Notes: generated by a model from the sequence alone, not told the origin. Shown: positions 23,051 to 35,990, counted from the first letter of the stretch. The stretch is 64,000 nucleotides of DNA from Lactuca virosa (GCA_928212115.1 CAKMRJ010003334.1:17966043-18030042); one strand, 5' to 3'. Made by a program: numbers and translations.

Positions 23051-24029
23051 AAGTGTAACACCCTTATTGGATAGGAAACTCTAAGATTTATGAGATACAA
23101 TCACATGTGATTGCATAACTAGGGTATGTGGCCACCATATAGAGTTTAAGGTCAAAGAGGTATGACCATTGGAGTTCACGGTCCAAGTGTTCACGGTCTT
23201 AGGTGTTTACGGTCTTAGTGTTTACGGCCCAATGACCTTACGGTCATGGGTTTACGATTCCATGAGTTCACGGTCTAATGACCTTACGGTCCATGGGTTT
23301 ACGGTCATTGAAGGGTGTACGGTCTAAGGAGATTCAACCGTAAACTCATCAATCTTGCACAAATGATGGTTTTCAAGGGCTTCATTCAAAGGTATCAGAT
23401 TCTAGGGACCATGCTTAGCCTTAGGAAGGGTAAAGGCTATAAGAACACCCTTTATAAGGGTTGACGGTCTATGAAGATTCATAGGACCTTAAACTCTTTT
23501 GTTCAAGCAAAGAGTGATGATCTTAAGTCCAAAATGAAGGATTTTAACTCGATTCATGAAGGGGAAGATGATACTTACGGTTTTTTAAGGAAAAGAAGGT
23601 GTTTTCGGTCCAAAACACAACCGTGTTCTTGAGGATCCCTTGGGTAAAACTCGAAGATTGTAGAGAGAGAGTAGAGAGAGAAAGTCTTTGGAGTGTTTAA
23701 AATGTGAAATGAAGGCTAAATACCCTATATATAGGGTAGAGTTCTCGGTCAAAGGGGAGTCCATCTGACCGTAAACGGGTTTACGGTCTACACGAGTTCA
23801 CGGTTACCCTGACCGTAAACTCAAGGTCTCGACCGTAAACTCCTTTTTGAGGAGGTTTACGGTTGCTAGGTAGTTTAGAACTTAAACCGACACTTCCAAA
23901 TACTAATTCCTTTGATTCACTAGAGTTAGAATACTCAAAACAGGTTCCAAACAGTGATAACTGGAAGCAAAATGAGTCTAACCCTGATAAGTTTGAATGT
24001 TTAAACAACATAGAAATTTCGGGTTGTCG
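23051..24029 (-). repeat. gypsy A LTR, right part, with CpG palindromes and TATA
   Basis: Resumes the LTR split at 2112 and ends GGGTTGTCG at 24029, where the related LTR ends GGGTTGTCA, so the terminal base has mutated. Rich in TTTACGGTC/GACCGTAAA words (23160-23330 and 23760-23870), including 10-base inverted arms at 23767-23776 and 23779-23788. On the minus strand a CTATATATAG TATA box follows at 23734-23725, itself inside a perfect palindrome (23721-23738). The base after 24029 starts TAGTG, the presumed target duplication in the gag of element B. Confidence 0.82.
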
Positions 24030-24034
24030 TAGTG

Positions 24035-24392
24035 CATGCAGCAAATTTTACTTTGCTCCCTTCCGGCAGGAATTGATCTCAAAGATCGATTCTGTTTTCT
24101 CGAACCATTGCGAGAGGGCAATGATTCCGCCAGTCCCATTGAAGTTCCTGGGTTTGCAGCTGGTGAATTCCTTGTACGATCACTCCCTAGAGCGCACTGG
24201 AGCATCACCATGAGTGGAATGCACATTAGTTCCACTCCCGCTAGTACCGGTAGTGGTGAATTGTGCTAAGGCTGTAGTAACAGCCGCATTCACCGCAGCT
24301 TGGATAGATGCTGGGTTGTATGATGGAGGAGGTGGAGGTGGTTGCGTTGGAGTTATCAGAGGATTGCGTCTCGTTGATCGACGGGGAGGCAT
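24035..24392 (-). pseudogene. gypsy element B gag, N-terminal part, cut by gypsy A
   Basis: ATG at 24392-24390 opens an MPPRRSTRRN start, then a proline run and an alanine-rich helix. The frame stops at 24180, but coding resemblance continues in another frame toward 24035 with FNGTGG, QWFEKTES and KFAAC motifs found in plant Ty3-gypsy gag. One base is missing in the cysteine-proline block near 24067. The gag ends abruptly at the LTR of element A. Confidence 0.75.
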
Positions 24393-24797
24393 CTTGTAGC
24401 TATAAGTTTAAAGAGATGAAGATATTGATAAGCATTCAATAAAGAGTATGATGAAAGTTAATCATGGACTAACTATCCATAGCCCAACAAATAGATGAAA
24501 GTATGATTGAAATAGAGATCTAGAATTTGAAATATGAAAGCATTTGAGTAAGGATTTCCCACGAGATTAATATCTGTCAATAATACTGGTATTAGAGATG
24601 TAACAAGTTCGGGAAAAATGACCTAGGAGTAGGTCTTACATCAAACCAGAATAAGGAAAATTTTGACAGAAAAAGACCTAATAGACTGAAAGTTCAAGGT
24701 CTTAAGATAAACAGGAAATTATAGGGAAAAGTGATACATGGAGCATAAATAAGAAGGCTATTCCTTTAACCAAAAGGAAGGATGAGCAGAGCATCTC
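24393..24797 (-). other. gypsy B region between leader ORF and gag
   Basis: No ORF or structure that I can support. Part of the untranslated leader of element B. Confidence 0.5.
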
Positions 24798-25157
24798 CTA
24801 CTGGCGACGGGCACCCCTTGGGCGAACCCTTAGATTAGCCAGCTGACGCTCCATATCAAGAAGGCGTCGCTCATTCACTCGTTGGCGTACGCGGTGCTCT
24901 ATGACTTCAGCTCGAGTCACAGCTAGTTCTTGCAGTAGAGACTCATTGTCTCTCTCATCTCTCTCACGAGCATCTTCCAGGCGACGAATGCGGACAGTAT
25001 TAACTCCCGCATTGGCATCAACTTCTGCGATTCGGTTGATGGCTGTCCTACCCTATATTTCATTACGAGCAATCCTGCGGACCAGGATAGGCAGGACTCT
25101 GTCCACTGAGCCTCCCTCGCTCAGGTTGTAGAAACTTCGGTCTCCATTGTATGGCAT
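24798..25157 (-). pseudogene. small coiled-coil leader ORF upstream of gypsy B gag
   Basis: On the minus strand an ATG at 25157-25155 opens a 119-codon frame to TAG at 24800-24798, broken by one in-frame TAG (near 25054, one base from CAG). The product is strongly charged and heptad-like, with RRLEDARERDERDNES, VIEHRVRQRVNERR and DMERQLANLRV segments, so a coiled coil is likely. The frame stays open upstream to about 25190, so the true start is uncertain. It is upstream of gag and separate from it. The leader of element A is ~640 bp shorter and shows no counterpart. I do not recognise the protein. Confidence 0.5.
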
Positions 25158-25595
25158 GGGTTGACCGTGTTCTTGACTCCATGTTCCCAAGTTTTGCACA
25201 TAAGTAATTATAGTAACACAAAATACTCCTATAGTATTTTAAGTTTATGTTCTAATGTTTTTATTGTAGTAGTGTTGGTAAGATTTTAGACTTGCTGCAA
25301 CACCACAACCAATCCTAGGCACATGTTAATCACTTCTCGGAAAGATATAGTTGATCAGGCTATATCACTCCCAGATATGATTATATGTCCCCAAGCCTAC
25401 TTGTGCTGTCCAACAATCGCAATACTTTTGTTCTGTCCTAGTGACACTGATTTTAGTATGAATGCAGGTGTGTATACTTTGGTTAAATATTTTATTATTT
25501 AAAAGTATAAACTCTTGGTCAGAGTATTTTAATCCCGTTGTGTTTATAGTTGTATATCTTTTATGGGTTGATATACTCAATTCACTATAAACAAT

Positions 25596-25607
25596 GCTTT
25601 GATACCA
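25596..25607 (-). other. primer binding site of gypsy element B
   Basis: The plus strand reads gctttgatacca. The minus strand tggtatcaaagc is the tRNA-Met primer site with one mismatch, 3 bases from the LTR. Confidence 0.85.
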
Positions 25608-25610
25608 ATC

Positions 25611-28330
25611 TGTCACACCCCCAAACCAGAACGGCGGAAACGTTCGGGGCGGAGGACGTCATGTACAGTATCACAACAATGCATAATAGTAAAACAAGCA
25701 ACAACATCATCCATTGCATTAATAATATAATTTTAATACAAGTGTGTTCTGTAGTTTATAAGACACCAAAATATGAATAAAAAATAAGAGATGAGTCTTG
25801 AACGTGCTCCATCTTCTCAAAACCTGGTCATCGGTACCTGTCTACTGGTGACCTGAGAATACAAGTTATTTTGAAAGCGTAGATCAGCATTAAAACTGGT
25901 GAGTTCATAAGTATTTTAGTGTCAATGTTTGTATAAGTTTGAAGAAGGTGTTTGTAAATGTTTGAAGTAAAAGTTGTATGTGTTTGATGTAAATGTTTGT
26001 AAACTTCCTAGAAAATCCTATATTTTCTACTAAAGTAGTCTTCTACCAAGACCTAACTGTTCTTTATGTTTGTTCTTTTGTAAAAGTGAGTATTTTCCCA
26101 AAGTATGACTATCATTAACAAAATATAGTTTTCTTTACCGTTTATGTGAGAAGATCACAATGTGAATGAAATAGGAAAAATAACGATGTACTGTAGTTTT
26201 ATCTAAGTAACTACCAATGTACTAACTACCTTAAACCTGTTTGATTAATTAAGGTAAAATGTGATAAGATTGTAACCACACTTAATTGACTAGTAAGACA
26301 CGACGTTCGAGACTCCGAAATGGTATGACATTCGTCACCCGTAGACCTGCAGGTCCCACTGTAGCTAGCAGCAAGGTGTAGGATGGTCAATCCCGTATAG
26401 ATCTATACACAAATTCACGCTCTCCCTCCAGGAGACTCTGCTTACAAAACGTGACACAACAGTACATTGTCGTGCCATGAAGTAGTGGCTCACATTAATG
26501 TTATAGAATTCTTGTATTTGTATAGTATGTTCTAGTGTATTGTATGTTCTCTCTGTTCTAGTGTATAGTATGCTCTTTTTGTATAGTGTAGTGTATGTTC
26601 TCTTAGTTTCTCATCATAGTATGTTCTTTCTGTTTCTCATAATAGTAAGTTTAAACTGACTCATGTATGAACTGACTCTTGTATGTTTCATTGTACTAGA
26701 AATAGTGAGTAGTAATACTCTAAACTATACCTATTATAGTTTACTAGTAATGTTGTTTGAATGACTGAGCATGTTTGTTCACCTTTGCTATCCAAAGGTG
26801 TTGAACTGATGTAAGAACTTTTATATCTATACAGATGTACATAATATATAACTAAGATTCAAACGACACTCGGACAAATAACCGGATACCCTAAGTCCAC
26901 AACCAAACAAGGAACAGGAAATAAAGTGAGTTATCAGTCCTAAGTCCTTTCAACCTTACTTATATAACTATGTCTATATAGACATGATTTTTGACAATAT
27001 ATAAGTTTAAAAGAGTTTATTAAAGAGTTTAGCATATAAAAAGGGTTTTGACCATTTGAATGGTTATCGATGACTTGATGTCAGTCTATAAAGTGTTTTG
27101 AAATAGTTTACTTGATAAAACAGTTTGAAGTATAAGAAAATCCACTTGTTTGATAGTTATTAATCACATGTGATTGATATAATAACTATAACAGTTCTAC
27201 TTGTATTCCCCCCATAAAAGCATTTAAAATCATTTAAAAGATAAGTTAAGGGGTATGAACTCACCTGTAGTGAGTGATACGAATGAAAGATCGATTTAGG
27301 ATGCTAAGTGTCAAGTGAAGCCTCGAGCACACACGGATCCTAATAATCATATAATGATACATATATGGATATAGTTAGTGTATATACAACTAATCATGCA
27401 AGTAAACCACCTTATGTACTAGGAAACACTTATATGGAAGTGTTACAATCACAAAGGATTGCATCTAAGGGGTTTACGGCCACACAAAGGTGTTTACGGC
27501 CATTGTGTTTGCGGCCTAAGGGAGTATACGGCCCTAGAGTGTACGGTCAAGGATTTTACAGTCGTACACTCATGGGAGGACTTGCAAACAAGGTGTTTTA
27601 TGGTCCTATCAAGAATTCAACAAGTTCTTTCGATTCTAGGCTCGAATATAAGGGAGTTTAAGGACCAAAACATCCATCAACACAAGAGTTTATAGCCATG
27701 CAATGGTTTACGGCCGTAAACTCTTGATGCTCATGTATTTTATGATGATCTAAGGTTAGAATCAAGAGTTTAACAAGCCTAACTAGGAGATAGAAGATAT
27801 ACTCACATTTTTGAAGCTTGGGAGGGGGTTCACGGTCCAAGAACTAGTGAGTGTTCTTGGTGAAAGTGTGAATACTTGAAGATCTAACCAAAAAGAATGA
27901 TTCCATGGATGAAAACATGAATCTTCACTAGATATAGAAGAATATCAACTTGAAAATGGAAAGATTACTTACAAGATTGAAGATCAAGATGAAAGTTCTT
28001 GATGATACTTGAGAGAAAATCGAGTTCTTGAGATGGAAGTGTGATAAAGGTGAAAAATGAGGGAATATCTCATATGAAGGGAAGAGTTCACGGCCAAGGA
28101 GGTGTTTACGGCCGTAAACTCTAGTTTACGGCCATAAACTCCTTATGGTGGATTTTCCGGCTTGTATGCTGCACATTGAACTCTATACGATACTTCCTAA
28201 CACTTTATCCTTTAAGGTACTAGGCTTAAAACACTCAAACAGACCCTTAACAAGGCTAAAAGATAGCCAATAACAAGTCTGACTTTGATTGAATTGAACG
28301 GTTGTACAAGATAGAAATTCCGGGTTGTCA
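25611..28330 (-). repeat. gypsy element B LTR
   Basis: 2.72 kb, TGTCACACCC at one end and CGGGTTGTCA at the other. Aligns with the split LTR of element A. Contains many TTTACGGCC words and two perfect GTTTACGGCCGTAAAC palindromes (27706-27721 and 28104-28119). Its right end joins directly to Athila-like gag DNA, showing insertion into that element. Confidence 0.85.
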
Positions 28331-29731
28331 CAATGCTTGATGAATCCGTTTATTGAGGTGGTTGGTGTGGCTTCCTTGGCTGAAAATTTTGAGGTTGAAA
28401 AGGTGGCCTTTGTTGATGATGAGGAAATGGTGGTCTTTGTTGATAACCACCATTTTGATTTCCTCCCTAACCTTGATTGTTATTCCAACTTTGGTCACCC
28501 CTTGGTTGCTCGTATCCCCTATGATTCGACCCTGAATAACCTCCTAAGGAATTTTCTTCCGCGTAATCTTCTTCTTGGAATTGAGGGCACATATCGGTAG
28601 GATGCCCGATTTGAGTACATATACCACAAGGATGGGGTGTGGATTGCACACATTTTTCTTTCGTGAGCATCATGACTACTTTTGTAAGTTCAGATAATTG
28701 AGCTTTGATTTGTGGAGTACTAACTTCTTTGACTCCTCGAGATGCGTCGACGTACCACGCGTCTTCTTGAGAAGTGTGCTTTGAATCTTCATCCATATTC
28801 TTTATCAATTCCTGAATTTATGTGGGGTCTTATCAACTATGGATCCTCCACTTGAAGCATTAAGGAGCCTCCTTTCCCATGGCAACATGCCTTCACAAAA
28901 GTATTTAAGAAGTTTGTATTCGGAAATTTTGTGTTTTGGACAACGGGTGCACAACTTCTTGAACCTTTCCCAATAGGTATGCAAGGCTTCATTCTTTTTC
29001 TGCTTGATGCCGATGATTTCCTTATGCAAGGCTGAAACTTTCATTTATGGGAAATACTTCTCTAAGAACAACTGTGCAAGATCTACCTATGTAGTGACCG
29101 TTCCCGGTGGAAGGTCATAGAGCCAGTCTTTTGCTGCATCTTGCACCGCGAAGGGGAATGCCCTAATCTTGATTTGATCATCCATGACATTGTGTGGTTT
29201 CATGCCGACACACACAACATGGAATTCGGTGAGGAACTTGTGGGGATCTTCATTTTCAAGGCCTCTAAAGATTGGGAGTAAGTGGATGAGTTCGGATTTT
29301 AGTTCAAGGTTTGTGGTTGCCGGATATGTGATGCAAAGAGGTTGTTGAGTAACCTCTTCTCCTCGCCCATTGGTGAAGGGTTTGCTCGGGTGGGTTACCT
29401 CCATTTCTCCTTGGTCTCCCATGGTAGAAGTAGGAATTGAGGTTTCTATAGGTGTAGTTTCTTGGTTATTATGAGTGGGTGAGGAAGGTGGTGTGATATT
29501 TATAGGTGAGGATGTTTGTGGTGAGAGTGAGAGAGTTTCTGTTTCGGATGTGGATACACTTGAGATAGGTATATCCTCCCAAATGTTGATGACTGGAGGA
29601 GTGGATGATGAAGAAGTCCAGGAACCCAGTTGCCTCTTATGAAGCTTGGCTTGCTTCCGTAACCTCTTTGCAGTCTTCTCTATCTCCGAGTCAATTGGCA
29701 ATGGTGTACCTATACGAAAAGATCTAGGCAT
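28331..29731 (-). pseudogene. Athila-like gypsy gag, decayed and truncated
   Basis: Start ATG at 29731-29729 just after the primer site (MPRSFRIG). The frame reaches TAG at 29087, resumes in frame with a further stop near 29042, then shifts by one base near 28805. The middle carries the gypsy gag core (IFRGLENEDPHKFLTEF, AKDWLYDLP, YWERFKKLCTRCPKH, LLNASSGGS). A zinc knuckle CGICTQIGHPTDMC lies near 28590-28635. A Gln/Asn/Pro-rich tail follows to 28331, where element B is inserted. It would have formed the particle shell. Non-functional. Confidence 0.85.
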
Positions 29732-29750
29732 AAACAACCAGTAACACTGT

Positions 29751-29769
29751 GTCCCCGACAACGGCGCCA
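29751..29769 (-). other. primer binding site of Athila-like element
   Basis: On the minus strand TGGCGCCGTTGTCGGGGAC, three bases after the LTR. This TGGCGCC type is used by Athila/Tat gypsy elements and fits the 3' end of tRNA-Asp, by recall. Confidence 0.85.
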
Positions 29770-29772
29770 ATT

Positions 29773-32598
29773 TGTTAGGCATGTCTGATAGTTTCATTTT
29801 ATGTACTTCTTTTTATAGTTTATTTTAGTATATTTCATTCATAATATAGTTAATTTCCATGCATATTTTCCTTTTGGTTATTTTATGACCATTCCGGGTA
29901 CTTTTTAGTTTTGTGAGCATAATTGCAGATTTTAAGGAGAATAGCAGAGCGGGATCTTTGGGAAGCGATTGGACTTAGAGGACGACAAGAATTTTGGGCT
30001 TGATAGCTAATGGAGTTGATGCATGGAGTGGGCTTGTGATTATTTGAAGGCTTGGAGGAAAGGAACTTTAAATTTGCAAGAAACGGAGGAATATTCGAGC
30101 ATGCATAGATTATTGATCGGGCAATTACATGAGCTATGGATCATTTGGAGAAGCCAAATTGGGCTTAAAATGAAGAGAACTTAAATAAAATGGGCTAGAA
30201 GCTGATCGGACTCGAACTGGGCCAATGGACTAAGTTGTGGAGGCCCAAAACTCAAAGAAGCCATAATTAGATACCACCCGCGCAGGGCTGCGCGGCCGCA
30301 CACGATACTGTAGGGGTAATTTCGTAATTTCAATTTGAAGGCTATTTGAGGAAGGTTGGTGTGCATCTTTTGCACACTCTTGCACATCCGAAAATTCATC
30401 ATTTCTCTGGAGATTTTGGAGCATTTTGAAGACCAAGAACACCTCAAGAACTTCATTTTTTGCTCTTGATTCTAGCTAAATGTTTGGTACAATCTATCCT
30501 TACTTTGTTTTCTTGAGTTTAGCTATGTTAGGATAAACTAATCTTGGTTGACTTTGGTGATACCACTTTGAATGTTTGTTGAATGTTGAAGGCACCATGA
30601 ACTTGTTCTTGAATCTTTATGAGAATGTTTTGTGTTTTAACATCTTATTACTACTTGTATGTTTTTATTCATGAGTTTAAATGTATTTGTAGTGATTTGT
30701 TAGCTAATTTCTTGATTAAGTAAAGGATCCTCAAATTAGCAAGCAACAAGTGATTCTTGTGTTGGTTTTACTTCACACAATCATAAAAGCATTTTCTCCA
30801 ACATGGAAGTGGAAACATTTGACTCCTCTTGGATTTGGTAACTTTTTGATTTTTAATGCTAGTTGACTTTCACTAATTACATGCTTAATGGAAATTGTAC
30901 CTTTGACTAAGGAAATTGTTATGAGCTTCTCTAACCATTTTAACAACAAATAAAAGTCTAGGTAATCTCAAGATCCTTGGATTACTATAGCCAAATTAAA
31001 GGTTTAAAGCAAGTATTGCACCATTGGATTCTAATGATATGTTCGTCAAATTAAAGGTTTAAAGCAAGTATTGCACCATAGGGGTATAAGAGACTCCAAA
31101 TACACTGCTTTAATGCACTAAAAAGTAGTACAAGGCAAGCAGGGTTGATCCTCAGAGACAAGGGACAAAAGTATATACCTTTTTTCACAAGGTACTTTAG
31201 TCACAACCAAGGGGATTTTGTTTGCAAAAGTTAAATAATAAAAATAACAATCTACTTTGAAAACATGCAGAAAAATGAAATAGATTTGTAAACAATTTGT
31301 TGGAATGGTTCTAGTTCTAGTTCTCAGTGTTGTTGTTCAACTTGATTATGACTTGATGTAATTCATGATTGTTATTCTAAGTTGGTACTGAAAGATATTA
31401 ACACGCTCTAATACCTCTCGCTTTCCAAATTATCTAACCAAAACACGTTCTTTGACTAGACCTAGCCTTACTAATTCAATCTAAACACGCTCTTAGATTG
31501 TATTGAAAAGTTGCATTAAGTTTTGTACAAGCTTCCCAACAATGTTCATTTCTTCTCATACGCTCGGAAGTGTGAAAACATGTGATATATGTTTTACAAT
31601 AAGAAAACTTATTGCTTGTTATCAATTGTTAACTTAATAGCACGATTAGGAGCCCTAAAAGTTAACTAACTATACAAAAATTCAATTCATGAAAGTGGCC
31701 AATCAAACACAAATCATATTCAAGGGTTCTAGTTTAAACAAAAACATAGTCGCTAGAATAGAATCACAAATCAAACATCAAATCATATGCTTCAAGTCAC
31801 GCAATCAACATGTTTTGAACAAGAACTAGAAATTAGGGTTTCTTAGCCACACATGGCTAAGAACAAATCAAACAAGAATAAATATGGAATTGAAATGTTT
31901 AATGCTTACAACAGGAAACCAAAAGTGTTTGCAATGATTAGTAGCCTTCAAGAATTCCCAAAAATCTCCCCAAAACCACGAGAGAAAACTCCCAAAACCG
32001 TCTGTTTGAAAAATGGCGACATCCCCTTTTTTTAATAACTGCTCACGTGCCTACCTCAAGGCCATGCAGTTTTAGCATGGGCATGTCTTTTGCCCATGTG
32101 TTTTTAGCATGTCCATGTGTCTTGACCATGTGTTTTTAGCATAGCCCATGCTTTTTGCTAAAAGTCCAATAAGGATTCACTGTTGGCTCCTTCTTCAGTC
32201 TAGCTTCACCACGATTCATGTTGCTCAAATATAAGATGAGAAAGGACAAACATGACCCGTGTCGGTGTGACACGAACCGTGTTTCAAACGTAGACTTTTG
32301 CTATGATGATATGCAATGACTCGGGTTATGTCTTTATGTTTTCTTCCATGGGATGACCGGTCCATCTTCTCTTCATGCTCCAAAGCTCCAAGTTCCAAGC
32401 TCCATGCTCCATGCTCCATGATGCAAGCTCCATGCTCCATAATGCTTAGAAAATAAATCAAAAATAGTGAAGTACTAGCCATTTTTAATAAAATATGCAA
32501 TTGCCCAAATAATTAACTAAATGCAAGAACTATGAAGTAGAATGCTATGAAAGGACGGAAATAAACATGAAAAATAGGTGCATAAAATGCACCTATCA
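29773..32598 (-). repeat. Athila-like 5' LTR
   Basis: 2.83 kb. On the minus strand it starts TGATAGGTGCATTTTATGC and ends CCTAACA. It contains no gene; short frames at 30181-30456 and 32225-32500 are chance. Inside are a 48-bp direct duplication near 31000-31078 (caaattaaaggtttaaagca twice), a GC-rich patch at 30278-30300, and a GCTCCAT-type minisatellite at 32376-32445. Confidence 0.85.
32376..32445 (+). repeat. GCTCCA(A/T)G minisatellite in Athila-like LTR
   Basis: About eight tandem variants of a 7-8 base GCTCCAT/GCTCCAAG word. Confidence 0.8.
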
Positions 32599-32636
32599 AA
32601 TACCATATCAAGAAATAATATTATTGTATTTTATAA

Positions 32637-34170
32637 GTATAGCACCAAGTTCCAGGTATAATTGTTCGTGTGATTTTGGAATTTAAGACAAAAGTATAAG
32701 ATTTTTGGTGGCCATGACATGTGGTGCAGTCGCCATGACATGGTATCACCTGATGGATCACACCTCTCATTTATGCCACCACGACATGGTGGAGGCCAGC
32801 ATGTAAAACCCTAATTTTTCGGGCCTTAAACTCTATTTAAAGGTTGTGATGGCTAGGGTTTTCTCACCCTCAACCTCCATTTCGATCTAAACAAACCCTA
32901 TCCTCCATTTTCAGGTTCTTGAAGTTTCTTCGTGGGTTTTGGTGATATTGAAGGAGAAGAAGGTGTCCTTTGAACATATATCCAACAAGCAAGTTCCCCT
33001 ACCATCTTATTACAGACATTCTAGACCATTATAAGTCTACAAGTTTAAGTCTTTATGTGCTATTCTTCTAAATCTAGGCTTTTATGCATTTTTCTCCATG
33101 TTTGGGATAGTTTGAGTGGATGTATCCCATAAAGTTGGCAATTTTATGGATCCTTGAGGTCCCTTTGTAGTTCCTTGTTCCATATCTAAAGTATTATAGA
33201 GTTTTTGATTCTATACATGAGGTTTTGACCTCATTTTCACCATTTTTGACCTAGCTAGAGTTCAAGACATGCATTGTACATCCATTAAGTTGTCCAACAA
33301 AAGTTCCCACGATATGACGATATGCTCACCACGTCATGGCGATTGGGGTTTCTCGCGACTGTTTGTCCTGAGGCTGCCATATCGTGGCAGATGTTTGGCC
33401 AACAAAGTTGACTTTTAGCTGTTAACCTTGACTGTCGAACGTTGACTTTTTGACCAAGGTTGACTTTTGGTCAACTTGAGGGTTTTTTGGGATATAGATT
33501 TAGGATGTACCTATGATTGCTGTATAGGTGTCCCGTAGCACTAGTCTTTGTTTCGTATGAGCTGTGTTGATAGTCTACTAGTGTACGAGGTAAGTTTTCT
33601 CATTATACTTTGTATTGCAGTATGTATCCTTATATGTATGATATTGATATGTTAGATTGGTAGATATGTTATGATTACATGTGTTTGTTGTTTATTGTTT
33701 TTTTGTTTGCATATGTCGACATATTTAGGTTGGGTTGAGGCGATCTTGCTTTGTGTTGGAAGCCAAGAGACTCGAGTTGTCCAGTTGATATTGTAGGTCC
33801 AAGGAGAGCGTTCGAACTTTATGTGATAGACTCAGGAAAGCGGTCAAGGTGTATTGTAGGCCTTGCGAGGTGGTCCGGTCAGACTGTAGGTTCATGTGTG
33901 CATATTGTATGTGTATTGTTGTGTGGGGTATTTTGGGGGAACTCACTAAGCTTTGGCTTACAGTTATGGATTTAAATGTTTCAGGTACTTCAAAGGATCG
34001 GAAAAAACGAATGCATGATCGTACACATAATCTCGTTGATTTTTGTTTGAGAAATGTTATTTGACGCTCTGATTTTTATGGTTATGTTTTGAAACAATGA
34101 ATTGGTTAACTTATGATTTTTATGAAAATGTATTTTGAAAATGAATTATTTTACTATGATAAGATGATGC
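32637..34170 (+). repeat. gypsy LTR fragment, plus orientation
   Basis: Starts with a degraded TGTAGCACC-type end. Shares blocks with 47485-48180 (gaggccarcatgtaaaacc, ggctagggttt) and, at 33930-34000, with the minus-oriented chromovirus LTR at 53478 (actcactaagctttg...caggtacttc). A CATGACATGG-type palindrome cluster at 32712-32790 precedes a TATTTAAA box at 32834-32841. No primer site or end is visible near 34170, so the element is truncated. Confidence 0.6.
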
Positions 34171-34885
34171 AGTCATGAGAAAATAATATGTTATCAGACA
34201 TACTCTAATAGATATTTAATCCAAATTATAGACTTGTTTTTGTATTCTCTAATAATATGTTTATGTTCGTAAATTTTCTTTTATGATAAAGAACGTGCAT
34301 ATTGGTCTAGCGGTATCAAATGTTTGAAAATGTGTCCATCTCATAAGTTTTTAAGGGTTTAAGTCTTCTGATGGACAAATATATAGTTTAAAAGTATAAG
34401 ATTTTAGAAGATGTGTATGTTAACCATTCTAAAATAAATAAATAGATGAGATATTTTCTCTATTATGAACCAATATTTTCTTAAAATTTTTGTTTAATTT
34501 CTCTGATAAAACATCATATCTAAAATATGGATGAACGGTATTGCAAGAGAAGTAAAGTAAGTAAAATCATCCAACCAGTTGGATATGCGTCAACTCATCA
34601 TCAAAATCAGTAAAAACATTGTTTTTCAATGTTAGTTTCTTTCTTACCATTTGATTCAAAAGTTTTTGGTAACAAATTTGTCGGTACCCATAAACTTAAA
34701 ACAAAGTAATAGACATTCGTAAGGAGTTTTAAAAATTACTTCATTAAATGGGAATAAGAGACAATTGTATGAATGATATTATATAGGAATAAATAATAAA
34801 TATCAAATTCATTTATATACCTTTTAAAGATCATTGCTCCTGTAAGATTAATTAATAAGTATACAGATGCATAAAATGACAAGAA
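34171..34885 (+). other. AT-rich intergenic DNA
   Basis: No gene, repeat or site that I can support. Confidence 0.5.
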
Positions 34886-34958
34886 GCCGTTCTAGCTCAG
34901 TTGGTAGAGCGCGTGGCTTTTAACCACGTGGTCGTGGGTTCGAGTCCCACGGATGGCG
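34886..34958 (+). tRNA. tRNA-Lys(UUU)
   Basis: A 73-nt cloverleaf. The acceptor stem GCCGTTC pairs with GGATGGC (two G-U pairs), with G as discriminator. The D arm matches the A box (TAGCTCAGTTGG), the anticodon stem GTGGC/CCAC flanks the loop CTTTTAA with anticodon TTT at 34919-34921, and GGTTCGAGTCC forms the T arm and B box. No intron and no encoded CCA, as for a nuclear plant tRNA. A T run about 15 bases downstream can end polymerase III transcription. It looks functional. It sits alone, 190 bp from a foldback element. Confidence 0.95.
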
Positions 34959-35151
34959 ATTCTATAAGTAATTTTTATATAATATATCTCAGTTCTCTTT
35001 TTGTTAATAATTCTTTTACTGATTATATCATTTTTGTCCACATGTACTATGTAACGTGGAACTTTTATTAGATTAATTTTTTGTTCATATATATAATTAA
35101 AGTATTTTAATCTGTAATTATGTATGTGTATATCTATCTGTCTATACATGA

Positions 35152-35833
35152 ACTTATATGGGTAACTATGTTTCAAAATCGTTCAAAAAATATCATTCAA
35201 GTTTGGTGTGTTCAAAAAACACCATCCAAGTAAAACATTTGTACAAAAAACACCAACGAAGTACATTCTTTGTTCAAATTTGACCTTTGGTAACCGGCAA
35301 TTACCGGTAAAAAATAAGTAAAGGAAAAAAAGCAATAGGAAATGACTCAAAGGTAACTATGTTTCAAAATCGTTCAAAACACACCATCCAAGTTTGGTAT
35401 GTTCAAAAAACACCATCCAAGTAAACTTTTTGTACAAAAAACACCAACAAACTATATGTTTTGTTCAAATATTACCCACCGGTAACTGGTTCTTACAGGT
35501 TAAATGATAACTTGGCTTAACTATTATGACATGGCATAATAATGATTGACAAAACAATAAATGATATATTCCTCCTTTAAAAACCGATTTAGGGTTTCTT
35601 CATGAACGAATGACTTATTCTTCTCCTATGATTGCTCGTCTTCTTCTAAAGTGATGATCTCTAACTCAAGTCCAAAACCCTAATTCTTAACTTAAGGCAA
35701 AAAGGGCTACTTTACCCCTGCCTCAATGGACCTCCCTCCCCCTAAGGCCCAAATCCATAAAATGCCCAAAAAGGCATCCAAGCCCAACTACAAGGCATCT
35801 AAGGCCTAATATGGCCCAAGAACCCCCAACATG
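35152..35833 (+). repeat. foldback left arm
   Basis: Inverted copy of 35991-36674; two tandem subunits at its outer end. Confidence 0.85.
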
Positions 35834-35990
35834 GCCTTAAGCCCAAAAAATGACCTGCTACAATCAGGTGGGCCGAGGCCTAACTTAAACAAGTCTGTGC
35901 ATAGTCTCATCATATGTTTAAGCCTCTGCGATCCGGATGTCGAGCCAGTACGCCCGGCGTACGCTAGCGTACTCGGGAGATAATTTAGGT

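Noticed and set aside
634..24029. Treating the two gypsy LTRs as the 5' and 3' LTRs of one element
   Set aside because: Both have a primer site on the same side, each with its own leader and gag start, so they are two separate elements of related families.
28325..28600. A 91-codon plus frame
   Set aside because: Antisense shadow of the Gln/Pro-rich tail of the Athila-like gag.
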